64,000 nucleotides of DNA from Amphimedon queenslandica. Lineage: Eukaryota; Porifera; Demospongiae; Haplosclerida; Niphatidae. Every line of letters starts with the position of its first letter. The stretch's first letter is position 1. Under the pieces are notes generated by a model. That model did not search any database. It was given only the letters and a program-made list of their open reading frames with translations, and was not told where the DNA came from. A program made the position numbers and the translations under genes. The stretch spans positions 37,503 to 101,502 of the forward strand of contig NW_003546269.1 in assembly GCF_000090795.2 (NCBI RefSeq). The letters run 5' to 3'. This document shows positions 1 through 9,579 of the stretch, piece after piece.

Positions 1-60
1 CTTTCAACACAACATAAAAACATGTATATGTATCAGAGAATGTTATAAAAATGCAGAATT
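1..60 (-). repeat. Partial monomer of the dispersed intronic repeat (family B)
   Basis: The first 60 bases match the part of the repeat containing ACAACATAA and ACATGTATATGTATCAGA. The copy is in reverse orientation, lies in the SMAP intron downstream of the exon ending at 77, and is cut by the window edge. Confidence 0.75.
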
Positions 61-76
61 ATCTCCACCTACTTAC

Positions 77-2373
77 CCCCAGTTTGACCATATGCAGTAT
101 AGCCAGGCTGCACTCCATACAGTGACATTATGGAATCTTTAACAGCTCTGGAAGGACCCGGGCTTGAAGTCATCCCTCCCATTAGCGGAGGAGGATTATC
201 TGCTTGCTTAGGGGCAGAGATTAAAGGCTCATCTGTAAGTAGATTAACTGTTGGGTTGGGGGTGGGGTTAGGGGCAGGAGTGGTGGTCGCAGTACTGGGG
301 GTTGATTTAGCATCAAAACTTAATAACTAAAAATTGAAAAAAAAATTATAAAATACTAGGTGTATCAATGTCTGCCATTACTATGAGAAAGGAATGTAGA
401 CATTGAAGTTAGATAATGTACACATACTGAGGAAGGAGAGGTTAATGATATGCTTATTATACATCCTTATAAGGAAAATCAACAAGTACATACTGACATC
501 ATTGGAACATCAATCAGCACCATTATCACTTCCTGTCATGCATCAGAAAGTGATGATAACTCACTTAACCAACCAAGCATCCAAGTACATGTAATACATA
601 ATATATACATCCTATTTACTTCTTGCTGTGGCTGTTTCCTTGGTTTAGCTCTAGATACAGAGCTACTTGCTGTGCTATTAGAAGATGGTCGCTCGATAGC
701 GACTGGTCGTGATGGGCTGGTTCCACGAGACGAAGAAGACCCAGAGCCTGTCGTCAGTCTAGAGCTTTGCTCTGCCGGTTTTGAAGGAGCTTTGGTTTCC
801 TTAGGAGCCGAAGAACTACTAGACGACTTGGCTGTGTACTGCTTTCGCTCGTACTTGGCACGAATGAAAGTTTCGACGGCACTAAAGGTGTAAAGGAATG
901 AGTGTGATCATGTGACTGTCACGTGACTTACTAGTCGTCTTGTGGTCTCCTAAAACCTGACGGAAGTGACGCTTCGTATATTTCATTAGCGTAACCATTA
1001 CCCTTAGTCTGAATAGACTAAAAATATAAATAAAAATAAATAATAATATACTATATCCCAGTTGAGTTTGGGACAAGAAAAACTGGAATAACTTTCTATA
1101 GGAATGTGGGATAAGGATGAAACTTTTACAGGTTCTTAGTCGCCAAAGTCCATCAAAATCTGTGAAATTTTGGGTCTCTCAGCCCTTGGGAACCCTGAGA
1201 ACCGGGTTCTCCCTATAAACCCAATGGCATACCAAAATGACGTTTTATGACAATTTATCTACGTCATAGTTTACATAAGAACATGTGGTCGAGCGCCCAA
1301 ACTGATAATTCTTCTTTTAAAAAGCTAACAGAGCCAGATCTTTTGATAATAATGGCCATTATGAAGACTAGTAGGCTCCAGCAGCTATTGTACTGCTTAT
1401 CAGCAACAGCAAGACTGTTTTAAGAGTGAAACAACACAGCCTCCATGCTTCTATGAATATAATTAAAATACGTCATTTTTGTGACGTAACTACATTTCGC
1501 AGCTGCTCCACTTCCGTCCCAAACTGAACTGGGATATAGTATAATTATGCTTCACATGAATGAATTGATCATAATATTCAGATTTTAAATAGCACAATAG
1601 AAATAAACATGTACATGTAGCTTTCAAGGGACATTTTCTATTAGTGAGTGACAAATTCAATCTGTCATTGCTTTGAAGTCACAAAGGCACACGTGTTACA
1701 ATATTTTCAAACATGAATCTAGGTGTATCTCCACAGGGGGAGCTGTGAAACATTTTCTCCATTTATGGGGTCACAATGAATACACAATTGCTACAACTTA
1801 TCCACATGTAAAAGTCAGGTGATTGATTTTTTAAGTTCTTTTGTGCCCTACACAAAGAACTTCTACTCTAAATATCACTCATAGCCAAAACAATGGAAGA
1901 TGGTGGAGGTACATGTACAAATGACATTCAGTAACAGTTATCATTTTAGACTACAACTGTTTGTCTGTGTCAAAGGCCAAGAAATAATAAATATTTGTGT
2001 TACGGCTAGTTGGCATAAAGAGCAAAGGGTACAGAAATATCTTACAACTAGGGGAATATACTAGGGGAATATCTTACTTCGATCTGCTCTGGTGTCCAGC
2101 TGTCAAGGTTAACAGACTTGACACGAGATATATGGACTCCTAAATTCCTGTGAATACCGGCACAGCGTATACATATAAATATGCCAATGTTCCAAGAGGC
2201 CCATCTGGGTCCTGAAGAGAAAATGGTGGTCAGTGAAGGTAATAATGGTTTTTAAAACTACCTTTAGCGTGACAGTCCGCGCAATACTTGTTCACCTCCT
2301 CCCGTAGCATGTTGGCTAGTATCATCTGGTGCTTTTCATGGAGTTTCTGTCCTCTATCTTTGTCTCTAGACAT
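77..2373 (-). CDS. SMAP: SMAP-family ArfGAP (stromal membrane-associated protein), 3' part outside window
   Basis: GTPase-activating protein for Arf small GTPases in endosomal and clathrin trafficking. Exons, in + coordinates: 2262-2373, 2078-2211, 932-1017, 620-881, 77-326. All join in phase, and a donor at 77 shows the gene continues past the window edge. The first exon gives the family start with the zinc-finger beginning (YCADCHAKG). The second gives [20 protein letters not shown], the rest of the C4 ArfGAP finger with its arginine. The third and fourth give GFRRPQDD and FIRAKYERK, the end of the ArfGAP domain. The tail is Ser/Pro-rich, with an MSLYG motif recalling SMAP1/2. The start was set at MSRDKDR; an in-frame Met lies 21 codons upstream. 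The 1060-nt intron between exons 2 and 3 carries a MITE. Confidence 0.9.
1051..1539. mobile_element. 489-bp non-autonomous DNA transposon (MITE) in a SMAP intron
   Basis: The ends are near-perfect terminal inverted repeats of 24 bp: CTATATCCCAGTTGAGTTTG at the left, and at the right the reverse complement with one mismatch (CAGTTC for CAGTTG). Both ends are flanked by TA (1049-1050 and 1540-1541), as expected for a Tc1/mariner-type TA duplication. No long ORF lies inside. It sits wholly within the SMAP intron 1018-2077, so it should be spliced out. No second copy was seen in the window. The high TIR identity suggests it is fairly young; the superfamily is inferred only from the TA and the TIRs. 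Confidence 0.75.
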
Positions 2374-2494
2374 CTCTTTTCTTCTTTCTTCTTTGATTTT
2401 CCAAAAAGTGCGTTTATGACCAGTCAGTGACGTCACTGCACCCGCAGCCCTGCCCTTATGACATCACTCAAACAAGCCACGCCTCTTTAATAAA
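2374..2494. promoter_or_regulatory. Divergent promoter between SMAP and the CUSTOS-like gene
   Basis: Only 121 bp separate the two start codons, which point away from each other. The gap holds a palindromic CRE-like TGACGTCA in AGTGACGTCACT near 2428, and a second related TGACATCA. The regulatory role is inferred from position. Confidence 0.5.
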
Positions 2495-3067
2495 ATGGCG
2501 ACCAGTAGCAGTGAAAGTGATGACGATGAAAAGGCTAAGCTAAGGGAAGCAACCGTAGGAGCTTTGCCTGTAGTGACTGCTGATAAAAATACCAAGGCCT
2601 TGAGTGGAAAAAATGAAAAAAGAAACGACTTTATGGCAAACAAACTTGAAAAACTATTGGATGACATGTAAGACTAATAGGCTCCACCCATAGCCACACC
2701 CCTTTCTAATTTTTAGGATAGAATACACAGATCCCAAATCACCTGAATTGTCCTCTATACTAGAAGGAGTAACAGGTTTGTTGTTTAAAATTCTCTAAAT
2801 TATAATTGAAATTCACAAACAGATGGGTCAGATAGTGGAAATAATATTAAATTGCTTTCGTCTTCAAAGGGGGTCGTCATAGTAACAGGCTCCTCCCAAA
2901 CCCAATCGAAATCTCACTGAGCTCTTTTTCTCTTAGTGACGGAGAGAGGGGAAGCAGCTGGAGATGGACTTGATGACACACGGTGTCTCTTTCTTGATGA
3001 AGATTGGTCACCATCCCCAACTCCTTCTTCTAGTAAAAAGATTACTAATAGCAACATTGCTGCTTGA
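2495..3067 (+). CDS. Small acidic protein, possibly CUSTOS-like (C12orf43 family)
   Basis: Three exons, 2495-2667, 2717-2775 and 2937-3067, give a 120-residue protein in phase. It starts MATSSSESDDDEKAKLREA, has a central basic block (NDFMANKLEKLLDDMIEY), then an acidic stretch (GLDDTRCLFLDEDWSPSP), and ends KKITNSNIAA. A Ser/Asp-rich start, a central hydrophobic helix ending in LLDD and a short acidic tail resemble vertebrate CUSTOS, a nuclear beta-catenin-associated factor. The match is weak and made from memory, so the family is tentative while the gene itself is well supported. It is head to head with SMAP and tail to tail with MRGBP. Confidence 0.6.
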
Positions 3068-3237
3068 ATAATAATACACTGCAATAATTTACTATTAGTG
3101 TAAAAGTGATTTCAGGTGTAGTTTAGTACCAAATTGGGACATTACATTATAGAGACTGTATTAATCTCAAGGTGACCTTATGTGGAGATTAGACTGTATA
3201 GTATAGTTTTGACAGTAGGCTTTGTGTGAATGTCATA

Positions 3238-3698
3238 TTAACCTTGCTGATAAAAATAAGACGGAAGATAAAACTCTTCACATATCACAGGATGGGCCTC
3301 CGTTTCGTCCTAAAAATGAGACACTTTACAATCAAAAATTTTGATATAATATTCGTTTGTACCAAAGCAGCTAGGTCATACAGAGACTGTAGATGCTTCC
3401 AAATGAGTCTTGTAGGTATGACCACACCTCCTTGAGTTATCATACGATGATGAATGCAGAGCATATGCCAGTGTTTGTTCACACCTATTTTATATGGTAT
3501 CATTAATAATTACGAATAATGAACTAAATTGCTAATTTTTGACATCCCTTATTGCTGATATTATTATTTTTAGAGTTCAGTGATTTGAAATCAATAAATT
3601 AAAATTAATTTACCAACTGGCTTGTGATCCAGCATTGCCTTAAATAAAGCCACCTCCATTTCTGGAGTCCACTTTATATCTTCTTCACCTTCCTCCAT
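3238..3698 (-). CDS. MRGBP: MRG/MORF4L-binding protein (NuA4/TIP60 complex subunit)
   Basis: Subunit of the NuA4/TIP60 histone acetyltransferase complex; binds MRG15-type chromodomain proteins in the nucleus. Exons 3614-3698, 3363-3484 and 3238-3309 give 92 residues in phase. The start is acidic (MEEGEEDIKWTPEMEVALFK), followed by the family signature AMLDHKPVGVNKHWHMLCIH, then a region matching the vertebrate IWDHLSTMYD segment (IWKHLQSLYDLAAL) and DETEAHP. The protein is shorter than the vertebrate one (about 200 residues) because the C-terminal tail is missing; the stop is read directly after FYQQG. It is head to head with the oxidoreductase, 57 bp away. Confidence 0.87.
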
Positions 3699-3755
3699 TT
3701 TTAAAAATGGCGGACTCTAATGTAGGGGTTAAAAATATCACGTGACCAATGCAAG
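3699..3755. promoter_or_regulatory. 57-bp divergent promoter with TCACGTGA
   Basis: This gap separates the start codons of MRGBP (minus) and the oxidoreductase (plus). A perf­ect palindromic E-box TCACGTGA spans 3738-3745, and the oxidoreductase start lies in AAGATGGCGGC, a YY1-like context. The function is inferred from position and motif only. Confidence 0.5.
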
Positions 3756-5127
3756 ATGGCGGCAGCTCCCACTGTGGATATTTGCTTCGTTGGCTCTGGA
3801 GTCGTTAATTTTGGAGGGACGGAGAATCCTTGGAATCATTCTATAAGATTGGAAAAGTTGGGAGGCATACGAGTGGTTGCTATAATCGATCCACTGACCG
3901 ACAAAGCAGACGAAATACTCCAAGAGAAGCTCGCTGGTAGCTCCTCCCACCTCTACAAGGGGTGCAAGGTTTATGGAGATATTGCTACTGCATTGAAAGA
4001 GAACAATAATATCAAAGCTGCCTTTATCGGTAAGCAAGAACAATTCAATTTAGCTTTAACCTACCTGTATTTATAGTGGGTGGGCAGTTATTATTACTAT
4101 TGTTATTATTATTATTATTAGGTGTACCTCCGATTCATCATGGCAGTTTCTCAGAAGGCAATGATGTCGAGTTGCAGCTTTTAAATGGCGGGATCAATCT
4201 ATTTGTGGAGAAGCCTGTCTCTGTCATTCCTCCAGAGCAATTTAATGAATACGTTTCTGCAGTCACCAAGACAGCTGCTGATAAGGATTGTGTGGTTAGC
4301 GTGGGATACATGTTCCGCTATCATCCAGCCATCATCAGGATAAAGGAGGAGATTAAGAAATATGGCCGACCGCTTGTGGCCCTCAATGCCCGCTACTCCT
4401 GCACTTGCTCGAATTTAAAGAAGGTTTTTTGGTGGAACGCTGCGCTTTCTGGCGGCCCTATAATTGAACAAGCAACTCATTTCTGTGACCTGGTGAGATA
4501 TATTGGAGGAGAAGTGGAGCTAGACTCAGTGAAAGGGTATAATGTTCCTTTTTCAGCTAATCCAACTGATACTGGATTCTTGACTTCTATACCAAAGGTA
4601 AGGGACTAAAGGCTATACTAATGGACATACTTATGTATACTTGTATTTTGTTGTTTTGTAAACATGTACCTAATATTTACCTAATATGAATCTAATATTC
4701 TGCTATGATTGCTATTTTCTAACAGGTTGTGCTAGATGCTGATATCCCTGAAGATAAAATGGCACCGTGTGCCACACAGTGTGTCTGGAGGTTTAAGAAT
4801 GGCGGTATAGGGACTCTAACGCATACCCTGTTACTCCACGATCATCAATATGAGACTGGTATTGATATGTGGTGTGATGGGCTATACATATCACTACTCA
4901 ATCCCTATCTCCCTCAGTGTACGCTTAAAATAAGGAAGAGTGGTTCAATCGAGGAGTCTGTGGAGACGTTCCCTGGCGTTGATACCTATTTTGAGGAGAT
5001 TAGTGCTTTCATGAGAGCAGTTTCATCAAAAAGCGAATATGGTTTAATTAGATCGACTTACGAAGATGCAGCGAAGACTTATGAGCTCTCTTGGGCTATA
5101 AGGAGAGCAACAACCCAACAAAAATGA
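3756..5127 (+). CDS. GFO/IDH/MocA-family NAD(P)-dependent oxidoreductase
   Basis: Exons 3756-4029, 4122-4597 and 4726-5127 give 383 residues. The start MAAAPTVDICFVGSGVVNF forms the Rossmann beta strand with a GSGVVN variant of the glycine-rich loop. INLFVEKPVS is the classic EKP motif of the family (substrate-site lysine). GPIIEQATHFCDLVRYIGG supplies the D..H-type motif region. The C-terminal half is the usual beta-sheet dimerisation domain. The enzyme should be cytosolic and act on a sugar or polyol-type substrate; which one cannot be read from the sequence. Best guess is the animal and fungal group of uncharacterised family members. It is tail to tail with the methyltransferase-like gene. 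Confidence 0.85.
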
Positions 5128-5253
5128 TTTGCAGAATGCTATAGGAGTGAATGTTGATATGAAATATTTTTTATAATGATTTTTGGAATAATAAATCACC
5201 AATTTTATTGGGTTTAATAAATAAATAATTTATAGTAAACACATTTGTTGCAT

Positions 5254-5344
5254 TGTCACGAAATCTGTGACAAGCAAAAACCATTGTCACAAAATCTGTG
5301 ATAAGCAAAAATCAATTAGTTTCATTGTCACAAATTCCGTGACA
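5254..5344. repeat. Three tandem hairpin units between convergent genes
   Basis: Three related units each hold the inverted arms TGTCAC and GTGACA around a 7-8 nt loop: 5254-5272, 5285-5303 (one arm changed to GTGATA) and 5326-5344. Each is followed by AAGCAAAAA. They lie in the 244-bp gap between two convergent genes, so they may fold in both 3' UTRs. A role in 3' end formation is speculative. Confidence 0.55.
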
Positions 5345-5371
5345 AGCAAAAACAAAAACCCATCAGTTCAT

Positions 5372-6438
5372 TCAGTATATGCCAGGTATTAACTGACACG
5401 GGACTTTCCTCTGATAGTTAGTATAGGCTATTCCGTATTCTTTAATCAGTTTTGGTTCTTCAGAGAATCTAACAGCTAGGACTATGTATAAAGTAAAAAG
5501 AGCTGCTAGGAAGAGATGACCTATAGTCTTAGAGAAGAATAAAAACACTGAATGCAACTAGAATAGTTATTATTACCATTGTTGGCGTCAGCCACATCAT
5601 AGCAATAGTACAGGTCATCAATGGGTGCCTAACTACACCGTAGATACCACTAATTACTAGCTTGTTCTCCTTTCCACCCTTTTCTTTCCTATACATACAA
5701 TAATGCGCATTCAACAAGTGATAAAAATTTGGTACTGTCGTACTTTATTTTTGACAACCCGAGCGTTGATTTCACAAACCAAACAAGCCCAAAGTTGCCA
5801 AGAATTTCCGTCGAGAGAAGAGAATATAAATACAAGATCAAGAAAATGCCTAATCATCACGAAAAAATATAACTGCACACTAGATAATTATAGCATAGCT
5901 ACCTTGAAGAGCATGCACAGCTAATGCAGCCCAATTAAGTCTGATAGACCAAACCTCACTGGTTGATGGACTCCAGAATGTATATAAAAATAGGAGAGAC
6001 ACTGAAGCCCAGAACGAATAGAAAAGCAAGTAATACTTCTTTTCAGAGCAGAGCAAGTAATTAATTAGCAGCCTTTTAACACTTTCAAATGTTATTAACC
6101 TATAATAAGGACAGACACATCATGTAATACAGTTTCACTAATTGGTAGTCTATACAATACAATGTCATGTGAATTCTTACGTATGTGGCAATGTAAAGAG
6201 CAGCATAAGAAGTATGTTATTTGCTGTTGGTGAGCTAGGAACTAGCAACAGTGAAGCAATGGCTTGGGGCTTGTGATCAATACTTGGCAAAGAAGGACTT
6301 GGTTGCCAATTGTTGAGAAATAAAACAAACTAATGCAAAAAAGAGTTGTGAGTTTTGAACTATGCAACTTACATAAGAAAGTGCCAGACATGTAACAAGA
6401 CCTGTAATGATTGAGACAACACCAGACACAACCTTCAT
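5372..6438 (-). CDS. Nurim/MddA-type integral membrane methyltransferase-like protein
   Basis: Six exons, 6373-6438, 6181-6329, 5903-6099, 5744-5849, 5577-5688 and 5372-5527, join in phase to give 261 residues, close to the length of human nurim and bacterial methanethiol S-methyltransferase. It has five or six hydrophobic segments. The C-terminal core reads ISGIYGVVRHPLM, then TPTMTIGHLFLAALFT, then RFSEEPKLIKEYG; the RHP and EE elements are the SAM-binding signature of the isoprenylcysteine methyltransferase-like fold. The order and the TPTMT.GHL motif look closer to MddA (methanethiol to dimethyl sulfide) than to vertebrate nurim. An ER or nuclear envelope location is likely. The start MKVV was chosen because it opens a transmembrane helix. 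Head to head with dihydroxy-acid dehydratase. Confidence 0.8.
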
Positions 6439-6550
6439 TTTGAGGTGTGCGTGGGTGTAAAAATTGAGCCACACCTCTTTCTCTGTGCTACATGACACGT
6501 GTTTAAAGTATACTAAAAATTTACTAAAATCCGTTTTGGGCTAATTCATC
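6439..6550. promoter_or_regulatory. 112-bp divergent promoter with CACGTG
   Basis: Separates the methyltransferase-like gene (minus) from dihydroxy-acid dehydratase (plus). It contains ACACGTGT at about 6495-6502. Its role is inferred from position. Confidence 0.45.
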
Positions 6551-9387
6551 ATGGCCAAAAGTTTAAAGGTAAATTATAATTATTGTCTTTAATTTTTGGA
6601 GCCTCATTTTCCTTTCCTCCAGTTAAACAGTGTAGCATTAACGGGCAGCAAAGAAGACAACCATTTATGGATTAAAAGAGTAAGGAGTAAGTGTGGGTGG
6701 GGCTCATTATTTTTGCATTCAGACTGCAGCCAGAGCACACCTCAGAGGAGCAGGATTTAAGGTGAGCAGTCACGTGACTGGGTGCTAAGATCACGTGACT
6801 AGAGGATGAGATTATGTGATTTGTAGGATGAGGATTTTACGAAGCCGATAATCACTGTTGTATCTCCTTACAGCAACGCATTGCCTTGCAATAATCACTT
6901 TAGGTAAAGCATTATTATCATGTGAATTACATAATGTCTCTCTTTTCTTTTTTTAGGGTTTTAGCTGATTGGATTGTTGCTGAAGTGGAAAAGAAAGGAG
7001 GTGAGAGAGTCGAATTTTATAACTTTAATGTAAATTATAGGCGTGGCCTTCATTTGCAACACCCCTGTTGTCAGCGACGGAGAAACTAATGTAAACAAGC
7101 ATTGTTGTTTTTATTATTATTATATTATTAGGGCTCAATTGGTATGAGGTATTCATTGATTTCTAGAGACTGGATTGCTGACTGTGTTGAGATAATGCAT
7201 CAAGCGTATTTCGCGGTAAAAATACAAAAATGGAGAAATTTAATTTTTATACTTTTTTAGGATGCAATCATTTCTCTTGGAGGCTGTGACAAAACAGGTT
7301 AATTAATAGTTATTAAAGCTCCTCCTACTTCTTACTACAGTACCTGGAGTTGTCATGCCTATTGCTCGTCTTAATGCCGTGGGTGTTAGTCTATATGGAG
7401 GGACAATTCTCCCGGGTAAATGCCCAGGAAGAGACGTTGCTTGGGATGCACAGACATTAATGGAGGCCATTGGTTCGTATGGTGCTGGTATTATAGACAT
7501 GGAGGAACTACACACCATTGAGTGTCACGCACTGCCAGGCTCTGGATCTTGCGGTAAGCACTTAATTAAATGAGTGGGTGGATTGATTAAGAAGTGGACG
7601 TAGTTTTTGTTTAAACTGATCTTGAAATGATTGCGATGGTTTTTCATAGGTGGCATGTTCACGGCTAATACAATGAGTTCTGCTATAGAAGCTCTAGGAA
7701 TGGCATTACCAGGTATAAGCAGCAACAACGATGGAGAGTAACAATAATTAAATTATTAATGATAGGAACATGCTCCAGTCCAGCTGTATCTCGGGATAAC
7801 GTGGTCACTGATGAGAAGCAAAGGCAGTGCAGTCAAGTGGTCGACACTGTTTTTAATTTATTAACAAATCGACTGACAGCTAGACAAATAATGACAAGAA
7901 AAGCAAGAGAGAGACAACAGTGAATAGCTAATGCTACTCCTCTCTTTCTCTCCTTTTTTAGGCTTTTGAAAATGCCGTTACCATTATGTATGCTCTTGGT
8001 GGTTCTACTAATGGAGTGTTGCATTTACTTGCGCTGGCACATGAGTAAGGATAAACACTAAATCTTATAAGTTTCTTTCTCGGTTAGAGCTGGAGTTGAT
8101 TTGAAGATTGAAGATTTCAACATCATCGGAGATAGGGTCCCACTTCTAGCTAATCTAAAACCCCATGGGAAGGTAAGAAAGATAATCAGTAGTCACATGC
8201 CTATTCCTCCATAGTATCATATGTCCGATCTACATGACATTGGTGGACTGCCAGTAAGTTCCTTAAGGCTCAGATAAATACAGTTTATCTTTTGCAAAAG
8301 ATTGTTCAGAAAGAGTTACTGACAGGTGGTTTGCTTCATGGAGACTGTATGACAGTAACTGGGAAGAGTCTTGTCGAGAATTTAGCAGAGACGCCATCAC
8401 TGGCTGACCTAAAACAAGTGAGATGATTTGAATGATAGTTAGACCACCACCAGCTGTTCTTATTAGGATGTAGTCCGCCCTTTGAGTAATCCATTAGCTC
8501 AACCTGGTCATCACATCATAGTAATGAAGGTAAGGGAAGAGAAATGAGATACATTATATTTTAAAAAGTAAATAAATACAGGGTTCTCTATGTCCAGAGA
8601 GTGCTTTATTTAAGCTAAGTGGAAAGTCATTTGACAAGCCGTTTACTGGACCTGTAAGCTAATAATGATGATTTTAATAATAATTTTTCCTCCTCTCTCT
8701 TTTTTCTCTCCCTCTTGTTATAGTGTCGAGTCTTTGATGGCGAATACAAAGCTTATGATGCTATAATGGCTGGAGAAGTGAGCATTACTCAATTACTGCA
8801 CCTTTATGATTATCTCCATTAGATAAAACCTGGCGACGTTCTAATCATCAGATACGAAGGCCCTAAAGGAAGGTACACCATACAAGCAAAGAGTTAAATA
8901 TTATTATTTATATCTCCTAGTCCTGGTATGCCAGAAATGCTAAGCCCTGGAGCGGCACTTGTAGGAGCGGGTCTAGGAAAAACCGTTGCTTTGGTAACCG
9001 ATGGTCGTTTCAGCGGTGCATCACACGGTAAATAAAGACAGCTCCAAAAACTTACATTGTACTTTATATATTAAATTTTAATTATCTTATTAATATTCAT
9101 AGGTATAATGATTGGTCATGTGACACCTGAAGCTTACGATGGAGGGCCAATAGCTCTGATAGAAGAGGGGGACACCCTCACCATTGACAAGAGCAATAGG
9201 AGCATTAACATTGTTAGTTGCACTAATTGTATTAACGACTTTGATACACGCCCACTAGAATGTTGCGCCTGATGTTTTAAGTGAACGTCGTTCTCGTTGG
9301 CAACCACCAGCTGGCCCTCTCCCTGGACTACTGGGAAAGTACAGGCGCTGCGTTCAATCTGCTCACTACGGAGCCGTGACATGTTGA
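6551..9387 (+). CDS. ilvD: Dihydroxy-acid dehydratase (IlvD/Edd family)
   Basis: Dehydrates 2,3-dihydroxy acids to 2-keto acids in valine/isoleucine synthesis; iron-sulfur enzyme, usually mitochondrial. Twenty-two exons give 575 residues: 6551-6568, 6623-6679, 6723-6761, 6827-6903, 6957-7000, 7041-7090, 7132-7215, 7261-7297, 7341-7553, 7650-7712, 7766-7902, 7962-8044, 8088-8172, 8215-8253, 8301-8417, 8467-8529, 8582-8653, 8724-8777, 8823-8872, 8921-9027, 9103-9212, 9259-9387. The three cluster cysteines are in place: PCNNH (C59), GGCDKT (C132) and [12 protein letters not shown] (C206). [15 protein letters not shown] and TDGRFSGA are also typical. No clear mitochondrial presequence is visible. 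The intron after 7902 begins GC, not GT. A different sugar-acid dehydratase of the family cannot be excluded. Confidence 0.93.
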
Positions 9388-9437
9388 ATATGTTTTTTGT
9401 AATTATAATTTCTAAGTGATGCCGTTACAGTTGTGAT

Positions 9438-9511
9438 TGATGGATATTAGATGCAACGTCAGCAGATGTAGACCTAAAGGTTGACCACATCCGCTTCATT
9501 TCTATCCATCA
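9438..9511 (-). promoter_or_regulatory. SECIS element in the 3' UTR of the selenoprotein U gene
   Basis: On the minus strand, about 70 nt after the stop codon, a 74-nt segment folds as a SECIS. The basal helix TGATGGATA (9511-9503) pairs perfectly with TATCCATCA (9446-9438). Next comes the quartet ATGA (9499-9496) facing TGA (9461-9459). Above it AGCGGATGT (9495-9487) pairs with ACATCTGCT (9469-9461) with a single G-U. The apical AA (9482-9481) lies 13 nt after the quartet, and a small ACC/GGT stem above it suggests form 2. The fold was worked out by eye. In eukaryotes this element directs selenocysteine insertion at UGA. Confidence 0.85.
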
Positions 9512-9579
9512 TCGCAAATAAAATTATCTAATTTTTAGTACTACATTACATTACAGTTACGCTCGTAATTACAAGGAGC

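Noticed and set aside
450-893. 147-codon plus-strand open frame
   Set aside because: Antisense to SMAP exon 4, whose minus-strand frame matches the ArfGAP family and splices in phase.
6551-9387. Bacterial contamination or recent transfer of dihydroxy-acid dehydratase
   Set aside because: Twenty-one spliceosomal introns and animal neighbours on both sides make it a resident nuclear gene; only an old transfer remains possible.
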